A stretch of 64,000 nucleotides of DNA, taken from positions 6,495,001 to 6,559,000 of the forward strand of contig CM064713.1 in assembly GCA_032717465.1 (NCBI GenBank). The letters run 5' to 3'. The notes beneath the pieces are model-generated. The model was not told where the DNA came from. It did no database searches and saw nothing but the letters and a program-made list of their open reading frames with translations. Shown piece by piece: positions 55,906 through 64,000 of the stretch. A program made the translations under genes and the position numbers. The stretch comes from Coenobita brevimanus. Taxonomy: Eukaryota > Arthropoda > Malacostraca > Decapoda > Coenobitidae. The first letter of the stretch is position 1. The number at the start of each line of letters is the position of its first letter.

Positions 55906-57623
55906 CTTGGACCACATCCTAGTACCAATATCTTGTTACAGCTCAGCATCAGAGATGGAGAGATGGCAGCTTTAAACCACATTACAGTGAACAGAGTATC
56001 ACACCATATTGTAATATTATCTCTACACCCTAAGTAATGTTCTGAAGGGAGTTACTCTGACACCCCATGAGAAATTTCACAACACACTAGGTTCCTGACT
56101 CTTTCTGAAAGCTTGCAGATGCTCTACATTAGTTGGCATGACTATTCTGTCTCCTGCCACACCTGAGAAGTGTTCATGTTCAGTAGGCTAAGCATATTGT
56201 CTGTCACTAGGGGAAGCTGTCCATTTGCCTCTTAGGTCATCAGGCAGGCTTATCTGTTAATCTCTTAATTTTCAATCCATGTTCAATTACCTTCCCTACT
56301 TGCCTTTCTCTGTTTCTTTTACAATTGTTATACAGTACTATTTTACAAGGCTTGGTATGTAATACTGTACAGGTTAGAAAATACTCTTGGTATAGAGTAT
56401 TGGGTGTCCACAAACTCCTGTCTTTACAATCATTTACGGAATGAAAAGGGCTTAGCACAGTAAAGAAGGTTTTACTTGCCACATGAAAAGAATACCTCAT
56501 GAACTTATTTGCCTTCTTTTCCACATGGAAAACACTTCATCCCAATATGGTCAGCTGTTTACATGCAGAAATTTCTGTATACCCAGCAGGACTTTGTAGA
56601 CACCCTGTTCATTCATAATATACTATATAACAAGAAAATACATTGAAAATTCATCTGCTATATGAAATACTGTACTGTATACAGTAAATCACTGTTTATT
56701 CCCTTACATAATGAGTGTTATAAAGTATAAACTGTCAATGCTGATAAGCAAGGCCACTATGTACTTCAAATCAAAACATTCTCATTATTTTTCTTGTCTC
56801 TGCACAACTACTCTTGCTCACACATGGCTGTGGGAAAGGTTTTATGATGATAATATTTTTCTTTGACTTCACGCAATTCTTCTTACCCACATACGATTTT
56901 ATATGACTAAGATGATTTTTATTTCTTTTGCACCTTTAATCATTCTATACAATTATGCATTATTTTGGAGAAAGTTTATGTCCTAATTTTCCCACATGGA
57001 AAGATTCATCATTCAATCACACGTCTGGGGGGTACAGGTTAAATATCAGTACAGCTCAGCATACGTAATAAGAGATGAAAATTTTCGGTCATCAGAGTGG
57101 ACAGAGAATTGCACCATATTCTACTGATACAACTCAGTATTCACAATGGAGATTTTGCAATATTTCGCCAAATTAAAGTGGACACAGTTCAGTGGGGGAG
57201 GGGGAAGGGGGAAGGGAATTTGCATGGGTGAAAACCCAGAAGTTGGTCCCCCTCCATGACATCCGAAGGTCCCACACGCTGATGTATGCCAACATGGCTG
57301 CCACACAATCACAAAAAGTCTGGCCTCACTACATAACTGTTTGCCATGTGATAAATCACTAGAATGATAATTCAAACGTTGTACTCTTTTTTGGAATAAT
57401 GTAAAAAAAAAATTAGTCATAATTTTACTTGAATGATATTTTCAACATTGGACTCTGAGAACTTCCTGCGGATGCAAGTTGACAGTCAGCTGTCAGAACC
57501 AAGATGGCCACCCAGCATTTACATTTATTGTGATCATCTGCTTTTCGTTCTATTTTGGGCATAAAAGGCCACTGAAACATCAATGCTATTGCTAAATAAC
57601 ACTGTCAGTGCTTAACAAATAGT
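55906..57623. other. Apparently unique sequence, no gene seen
   Basis: AT-rich, no supported frame. Two stretches (55938-56025 and 57045-57130) share phrases such as CAGCTCAGCAT, AGAGATG and CACCATATT in the same order and may be diverged copies of one repeat. Confidence 0.5.
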
Positions 57624-58346
57624 GCAGTTTGCAGTGCTGGGCAGGTGCGCAAACACTTGCACAAAGCGCAATGGCGCACCATTGCGCTTCGGTGAATATT
57701 GGTTGTGCATTGTGCACCACACGAGACCATGCTCAATATTGCGCTTTCGCACATGAAAAAGCAGGTGCGCAAGCACAAATTTAGTTGCACTTGCACAATT
57801 AAATTTGCACTTGTGCAACTGCCTTGCGCACCTGTCCTGTGGATTGCACAGTGAGCAATCCAAGGGACACGTGGTCTTGGGAGCTTCCCGTATGTCTAGA
57901 CAAGGGATGGGGGAGGCTCGGGAGGGGGCGGGTCGCGAGGGTTCTGGGGGAGGCGGGAGAGACGGAGGGTAGTAGCATTTCTTAAAATGCTTCAACAGAG
58001 ATAATATATTTTAATATTTTTAAAATTATTATTATTAGTAAATAATAATAAGTTAAAAATACATTATTTATTAAGAGCAGTATATGCAATTCCTTACAAA
58101 AATCATTAAAACATATTATTTAGATCAAAAATTGACAGCCCAATAATTTATTAGGCTGTGGATATTTGATTTAAATAATATGTTGTAATGATTTTTGTAA
58201 GGAATTACAAATTACATGCTACTGTATATCTATATTAAATTATTAAATAAAAAGTCTTGCAAAAATGCAGATAAAAGTAAAACTGGCAAAATCACATATC
58301 CCTGTCCCTCCGCTTCGCAGCCAGCTCACTTCTCTGTTTGAACTTC

Positions 58347-58845
58347 CACGAGTGAAAGAGCTACTACATGACAGTACTGTGATACCAACTCTAATGTATG
58401 GAAGTGAAGCTTTGACCTTGTTGGAGGGACAGAAGTCAAGAGTGAAAGCTGTGGAAATGAGTTATTTGAGAGGAGCATGTGGAGTTACATGGAGAGACAG
58501 ACTGACAAATGAGGAAGTGAATGATCGTTGTGGTGTGGATGTGGATGTGATAGGAGGCGTTAGGAGAAACACACTGAGGTGGTATGGTCATATGGAGATG
58601 ATGGAGAGTGAGAAACTAATGAGGAGAGTGTATGTGAGTGAGGTGGAAGGGGGAAGAGGGAGGGGGAGGCCAAGGATGAGATGGAGGGATGGAGTGAAGT
58701 ATATGAGAGAGGGGGGTGTGAGCTGGGAGCAGAGCAATGAAATGGTGGGGAACAGGGTGACATGGAGGCGACTTGTTGCTTGTTTGTGGCCAGTGGCCAC
58801 CCCTTCCAGGATTCAAGCACCTGGCAACAGATAGATAGATAGAAT
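58347..58845 (+). pseudogene. LINE B 3' fragment inside the hAT element
   Basis: The frame 58265-58834 reads B from KELLHDSTVIPTLMYGSEA through TLRWYGHMEMM and GRGRPRMRWRDG to near the C-terminus, then GGCAACAGATAG and (TAGA)n. It encodes only the C-terminal region. The frame's first 27 codons are hAT sequence. Confidence 0.85.
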
Positions 58846-59165
58846 AATAAAAGTATGCTAATTTATCTAAATATCTCACAGTAATTCCAACAAATATATG
58901 CAAATGGTTTGTGCTAGCTCTCAGCGATACTGCACAAGCTAAATATTAGACTGCGCACTTGTGCAAATTACAAATAATAGAAAATAATAATAATAAATAA
59001 AAGTTAGTGAGTAAGTATGACGTCTGGCAATAGATAGATAAAGTATGCTATTTCATTTGAAATATCTCAATATTTTCCAATAATTCCCACAACTATAGGC
59101 AAATAGTCTGCGCCTGCACTTTGCGACATTCCACAAGCTAAATATTTGTCAGACTGCGCACTTGC
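58815..59165. repeat. Diverged tandem duplication including a B tail
   Basis: 58815-58975 and 59015-59165 share, in order, CTGGCAA followed by AGATAGAT, AAGTATGCTA, AATATCTCA and AAGCTAAATATT. The second unit starts with GTCTGGCAATAGATAGATA, the very end of B, so the duplication followed the B insertion. Confidence 0.65.
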
Positions 59166-59319
59166 GCTTGCGCAAGGTGGTGAACTGTGGATTGTGCATT
59201 GCGTTTGCGCAAGGTCGTTCTTCGTTCGCGCTGCCCACCACTGGCAGTTTGTGATATTAAGTGAAGTGATACCAGCCTAGGACAAATTTCAGCTAGGCAG
59301 CATTTTTTTTTTTCTTTAA

Positions 59320-60325
59320 CCCTTTAACCGCGGGCATTGTTTTGCCCCGACTGGCCTCTCCCGAGGGGGTTCCAGCCAAAATGTAAACAAACTTTAAATC
59401 TTTATAACTCTGCACAGAATAAATCTAGAGCGAAAAATAAGGTACCATTAGAAAGTACTAACCTTCGGCTTTGCAATGATGTAGGTTTCATGATTTCGTT
59501 GACTATCACTGGATGGGCAGTGCCGTTAGAAGTGAGCGATCTAAAATCACTATTTTTCGCTCACACACCATTACCAAATGCCAACCTCATTCTGATAATA
59601 ATACTATAAACATATATGAACACTGCACATACGATAAACACCCACTCTGTGTTCACTGAGGCAGGTAAAAGGTACTGTAATTGCCCGCACTTCACTGCCA
59701 CATCAGCAGTGTTGTAATCACTATTTTTCACTCACACACCATTACCAAATGCCAACCTCATTCTGATAATAATACTATAAACATATTTGGACACTGCACA
59801 TACGATAAACACCCACTCTGTGTTCACTGAGGCAGGTAAAAGGCACTGTAATTGCCCGCACTTCACTGTCACATCAGCGGTGTTGTAATCACTATTTTTC
59901 GCTCACACACCATTACCAAATGCCAATCTCATTCTGATAATAATACTATAAACATATATGAACACTGCACATACAATAAACACCCACTCTGTGTTCACTG
60001 AGGCAGGTAAAAGGCACTGTAATTGCCCGCACTTCACTGCCACATCAGCGATGTTGTCACTCACACAGCTGGACAGATACTGATGCGTGTTGGTCAGGGG
60101 TGGGGTGGGGGGCATGGGGGGTGGAAGGTGGGGGCCCGGGGGGTGGGAGGAGGGAGGTGGAGGTCGGCTGGAGTGAAAGAACTTAATAGCTACTCTCCCT
60201 TGAAACAATTGGCGCACGGAAAAAACGCGGGGTATTCAAAATATTCACAAACATTTGAGAATGACACCCGCGGTTTGGTCCAGTTTGTGCAATGTCATTC
60301 TGGGATGACACCCGCGGTTAAAGGG
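59320..60325. mobile_element. piggyBac-type MITE, copy 2 (reverse orientation)
   Basis: 1006 bp between TTAA words (59316-59319 and 60326-60329). Ends CCCTTTAACCGCGGG and CCCGCGGTTAAAGGG are a perfect 15-bp inverted pair. Colinear with 21972-23163 reversed, with three instead of four 171-bp units (period words at 59695, 59866 and 60037). Confidence 0.9.
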
Positions 60326-60329
60326 TTAA

Positions 60330-61435
60330 GGTTTTGCAGTCGAGGTCACTCTCCCTAACCCCAGTGAGCCCATGTTATACTGACTTGCTGTGATAAACCA
60401 TTATGCAATATGTCTTTGTCTAGCACAACCCTATCGCATAACAGGACTAGACTATATTGGGTCCTCCTCCCTCCCTCCCTTCCTCCTCCCCATTGTCTCC
60501 GCCAGATGACCTAAACACCTGGCTTTCCCACCCATGTCACAACCCCTCATGATCCTAGTGCAACGTGACAAAATCAGTGCTCTTTGATGTGTTATGGCTT
60601 CCTGGTCTTCTGCCGCGCCTACCTGTGGTGCTACTGAAAGGCCACATCATGTGCCTTTGTCTCTCGAGAGGAAAAAGAGATTCTGTCGGCTCAACACTAG
60701 GGAGTGCGTTGTTGACACTGCAAAGCATTTTAACACAAATGAGTTGACATTGTGCTCTGTACAAAACTGACATGAAAAGACTGAGCATGCAGTCCAACTA
60801 GGAGGTGACAACAACAAAGGAAGGGATTCCTGTGTGAGAAATGATGTGTTAATGAAAACAGAGAGAGTGCTTTAGAAGCTTGTCTGTGTTCAGAGGAAAG
60901 TGAACATGATGGACTGTAATGTCATTTGCTGAAAGACTGCTGAGATTAACAGAGTACATACAGTATATGTTATAGACCCAGCTCATCAGGGCGATACTCC
61001 CGAGGAGGATGAGAGTGCTGGTGATAAGGAAAGCTGGACCTACTGTTTCACTAGCCATTAGAATATACCGTAAGATAAGGCTATTCGACTCACCTGGGGC
61101 AATTAGACTCAATACGGGGTAATGCAACTTAGGTGGTCCAGACAGTGTAAATAACGTTATACTGTATCTGACTTTTTCATATGGTACGACATTCTATAAT
61201 CACTAATTTATACTGTAAATGAAATTTAGTTTGCTAACGGTAAGTGAACAGTGATAAATTTTTCATTCCTGTTATTTTCACATTTTTGAGCTGTAAATTA
61301 CAACAGTAATGAAATGATTAACTGTATTTTCTGGTGCTGTCCCTTGGATATATAATAACAAGCTAAGTGTCATTAATGTTTATCCACTGACCGTATTAAG
61401 TTAGCTGCTTACGTTTACAAAACATTATGATTTTA
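60330..61435. other. Apparently unique sequence, no gene seen
   Basis: No supported frame. The phrase GGGGCAATT occurs at about 61093 and again downstream (61443, 61491), suggesting remnants of a repeat around the transposase debris. Confidence 0.45.
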
Positions 61436-61439
61436 GACT

Positions 61440-61990
61440 AATGGGGCAATTTGACTTGAGCCCCATGGGGCAAATCGGACAAGGCACTTTGGGGCAATTT
61501 ATATGATGCAACTTCATCAAATACTATCTGGACAGTTGCAGACACTATATCACAGATTTCAAGGATTATTACCCAGGTACAGACTGGGTACACGGCTTCG
61601 TCATGAAACATGAAGTCCTGCTGTCCTCCTGGATATGCCAAAATATTTCGAGGAAGCAGGCTGCTGCCTCTGAAGAGGTCATAGTGGCCTAATTTAAAAA
61701 GCTAGAAGACAGCCTTAGGGGAATATTTCCTGCAAACATCATTAACTATGATGAAACCAACATCACGGATGATCCTGACATTTCGGCGTGGTATAAAACA
61801 TGCGGAGTGTATTATGAATATGACAATGAGTTCAACATCCATCACGTTCTCCATCACTGCCAGTAGAAAGCATCTTAGTCCACATGTTGTTCACAAGGCT
61901 GATTGCTTGCAGCAGTCATGGACTGAAGGAGGACCAATCGTCATATATAACTGAATTTCTGGCTGGTTTGATTCAAACCTGAAATGGGGG
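61440..61990 (+). pseudogene. pogo/CENP-B-type transposase remnant
   Basis: Frame fragments give YYPGTDWVHGFVMKHEVL (second HTH region) and, near 61738-61775, INYDETNITDDP, which carries the first catalytic D of a DDE_1 transposase. After a frameshift the frame from 61748 reads KHAECIMNMTMSSTSITFS and LSPHVVHKADCLQQSWTEGG of the same family. Stops at about 61690 and beyond. Different lineage from the Tigger at 29110 by wording. Confidence 0.65.
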
Positions 61991-62156
61991 GGGGGGGCTT
62001 CTGAAGGCAAACAACTAATGGATAATACTGGGCAACAAGGCATCGAAGATTTGAGCAATTCGAATGAAAACTTGGAACATTTCACTGAAGGAAAGCCCAT
62101 CGAGTCCAATTGTCCCACATCATGTGTCGATAATTATTATTTTTATTTTTCAAAAA

Positions 62157-62230
62157 CAGTATTCCCTCAATTATCCAATGTAACAGAGCCAAAGGCATGT
62201 CCAGACAGTGGCAATGTCTGAACAATGAAT
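62157..62230 (+). mobile_element. Tigger-like end remnant
   Basis: CAGTATTCCCTCAATTATCC followed by AGAGCCAAAGGCATGTCC matches the left end of the Tigger at 29110 and the right end (reversed) of 49305-50393. Only about 70 bp recognisable. Confidence 0.6.
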
Positions 62231-62299
62231 AATATCCCCCCTATTATACCTAGACCCTACCTATACCCATTCTCCAATCTATATCTAACCAATCTATAC

Positions 62300-62688
62300 A
62301 GCACCTCAGATTACTTTGGCAGTGTTTTCTGGTCATTCAGGCATATTTAGAGATCAAAACAAACATGGATATATCGAAAATATTTTTTAATACCAAGAAA
62401 ACCATGCAAAAAAAACAAAACAAAAAAACACCCTCCTTAAACATTACCGTATGTACGGTACCCCTACTAATTCTGGCAGTGTTTTCCCAGTCATTCTGCA
62501 ATATTTAGACATCAAAACACATATAGGAATATCCAAAATACTTTTAAACACCAAGAAAACCATGAAAAAAAAAGAAAAAAAGTGGAAACCGAAAAAAACA
62601 CACCCTACCTATACACTACTAGGTACAGTACCCCTCCTAATTTTGGCATTGTTTCAGGTCAATCTGCCATATTTAGATGTCAAAACAC

Positions 62689-62719
<31 letters not shown>

Positions 62720-62850
62720 CTATGTACAGTACTGTACCCTCCAAATTTTGGCAGTGTTTTCCAGTCATTCTGCCACACTGAGACATTAGAACACGCATAG
62801 GAATATCCATGTTAATGCTAAACACCAAAAAAACAATGCATAAACCAAAA
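62300..62850. repeat. Diverged tandem repeats, about four units
   Basis: The phrase GGCAGTGTTTTCCAGTCATT (variants) recurs near 62318, 62475, 62645 and 62751, each followed by CATCAAAACACA-like and ACACCAAGAAAACCATG-like words. Spacing varies (157, about 170, about 105) because of A-tract length changes, including poly-A at 62696-62719. Confidence 0.65.
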
Positions 62851-62944
62851 AAAATCCACAAAAAACTGAAGACGGTTGGAAAATCAGTTTCCATTGTGAC
62901 ACGAGTGCTAGCTGCTCCTGGGGGAAAGGAAAAAAAAAAAATCC

Positions 62945-63226
62945 ACAGCTAAATACGCCAGTGAGTCCTCGAAATACGAAAGGGATAGGGACCAAAAAAA
63001 ACTTTCATAATCCGAAATTTCGTGTATCGGAACGATTTTCCCCATTGAAATATACATATAAAGGGGGGGATGAGTTCCAGGACCCCATTGGACCCCCCAC
63101 TAAAACTTTACCCCTCCTATTTAGAAGTATGCAGTACAAGTATACAGTACTATACTATTGCAGAGACATAAAAAAATAAAACATACAACTAATTACTGCA
63201 GTATTAGTACACTGTACAGTTAAATA
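62945..63226. other. AT-rich sequence with a possible pogo-type end
   Basis: CAGTGAGTCCTCGAAATACG near 62959 looks like a pogo/Tigger terminal sequence, but the expected TA before it is absent and no partner end is seen. Confidence 0.3.
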
Positions 63227-64000
63227 CAGTGAAAGCTCGATTATCCAGGCTCGGATTAACCAGCTTTAGGAATATTCGGGCCATAACTGAATGATTCAGT
63301 GGTACAATAATTCATAAAATTATCCATACAATAGCTCCAGTTGAAACAGAAAGCACCGCGGTTGCTAGCGAGCGAGCTACGAGTAAACGAGCATGAGTCT
63401 ACCCCCACCCGCGCCACCCGCTCACGACCTACCTTGTCTGACTCGGTCACTCACGCGTGCGACATTCACCATGGCTAGTTCACTTGTTACCCCTCCTGAT
63501 CTATCACTATGGCCATTTTTTTTTTTATATTTGTGATGCTGGCGATGCCCTTCATCATTATATCCATGGCTCCACCACCAACAAAGAGGAAAAGAACTGT
63601 CCTGACGCTGCAACAGAAGCTGGAAATGATTAAAAAACTTGAATCAGGCTGGAGTATCAAGCGCTGCTCAGAGTTTTATGGAACAGGCAAACAAACTGTT
63701 TCTGACATTCGCAAGTCCAAGGGTAAACTCATGGAATTCTCTAGTAAGATAGCCATTGACTGTAAAGTTAGTGGGTCTTCGGCTGCCAGAAAAACCATGA
63801 AAATTGCAGTGGATGATCGTCTGGAGGAAGCAGTGTATAAGTGGTTTGTTCAGCAACAGAGTGTCGGCGTTATGGTACGAGGTGCTGAGATTAAGTCTGC
63901 TGCAGAGAAGCTAGCAAACCATATCGGCATTCAGGGTTTCAAGGCATCTGATGGTTGGCTTTCTCAATTCAAGGCAAGGCATGAAATGATAAACCGACGT
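63227..64000 (+). mobile_element. Tigger-like DNA transposon, left part, runs off the window
   Basis: Starts TA then CAGTGAAAGCTCGATTATCC (TA at 63225-63226), a pogo/Tigger-type terminal sequence. About 340 bp later the transposase frame opens. The right end is outside the window. Confidence 0.75.
63566..64000 (+). CDS. Tigger-like transposase, N-terminal part (partial)
   Basis: ATG at 63566 opens 145 codons with no stop to the window edge. Residues 1-10 are MAPPPTKRKR, parallel to MAPPPEKRKR in the Tigger at 29110. Residues 11-60 form a Psq/CENP-B N-terminal HTH (LTLQQKLEMIKKLESG, KQTVSDIRKSKGKL). Residues 95-145 are the Tc5-type HTH (VYKWFVQQQSVGVMVRG, AAEKLANHIGIQGFKASDGW, QFKARHEM). The DDE core would follow beyond 64000. 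In-frame ATGs upstream (63509, 63536, 63545) would add a hydrophobic leader, which I consider untranslated. Whether the rest is intact is unknown. Confidence 0.85.
   Translation, partial: MAPPPTKRKRTVLTLQQKLEMIKKLESGWSIKRCSEFYGTGKQTVSDIRKSKGKLMEFSSKIAIDCKVSGSSAARKTMKIAVDDRLEEAVYKWFVQQQSVGVMVRGAEIKSAAEKLANHIGIQGFKASDGWLSQFKARHEMINRR

Larger units (their letters stand above)
57632..59243. mobile_element. Non-autonomous hAT element
   Basis: 1612 bp with ends CAGTGCTGGGCAG and, reversed, CAGTGGTGGGCAG, the classic hAT terminal motif. The 8-bp GCAGTTTG is repeated exactly outside both ends (57624-57631 and 59244-59251). Subterminal zones are packed with GCGCA/TGCGC words (57645-57830, 59105-59215). 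No transposase. A B fragment lies inside, and part is duplicated. Confidence 0.9.

Noticed and set aside
55906..57623. Cellular gene between elements
   Set aside because: No frame longer than background, no domain, and no convincing splice pattern.

Overview
This is eukaryotic, almost certainly arthropod, DNA. The mix of RTE-like and CR1/Jockey-like LINEs, pogo/Tigger, piggyBac and hAT elements, long (AC)n and (TAGA)n microsatellites and an env-bearing Ty3/gypsy element fits a decapod crustacean such as a crab; that placement is inference. I found no cellular gene. Nearly all coding signal comes from mobile elements, mostly broken, and much of the window is elements nested inside other elements. 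Many long open frames are antisense shadows of purine-rich LINE sense strands and are left out.

Region 1 (1-20107) is a LINE mosaic. Family A (CR1/Jockey-like) copy A1 is split by a composite insertion (291-6980, flanked by ATTAAATAT) holding two family B (RTE-like) pieces, a family C piece and inverted family A 5' pieces. Copy A2 (9527-14388) is split by LINE D, which carries an embedded PHD-type zinc finger. At 16238-19426 lies a complete 3.2-kb family B element with an exact 11-bp target-site duplication, inserted into another B copy. B copies end in (TAGA)n; A and C copies end in (AC)n.

Region 2 (20108-25607) is another B copy, interrupted by a 1.2-kb piggyBac-type MITE (TTAA duplication) that carries four 171-bp tandem repeats, followed by apparently unique sequence with one tRNA-like SINE head.

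Region 3 (26883-55191) is the main object: a Ty3/gypsy provirus with LTRs of 285 and 311 bp, an AATG target duplication inside yet another B copy, gag with a zinc knuckle, protease, RT/RNase H, integrase, and an envelope gene resembling the F-type fusion proteins of errantiviruses and baculoviruses. Five top-level insertions expand it from roughly 10.5 kb to 28.3 kb: a Tigger transposon, a pogo-like element that itself holds B and C LINEs, a piggyBac-type MITE, a B LINE, and a TA-flanked MITE that itself holds a Tigger derivative. All main reading frames are broken.

Region 4 (55196-64000) holds the rest of the host B copy, a non-autonomous hAT element with an 8-bp duplication and a B fragment inside, a second copy of the 171-bp-repeat piggyBac MITE, pogo-type transposase debris, diverged tandem repeats, and at the right edge a Tigger-like transposase frame with no stop for 145 codons to the window end.

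The order of insertion can be read from nesting and target duplications, which makes the window a layered record of transposition.
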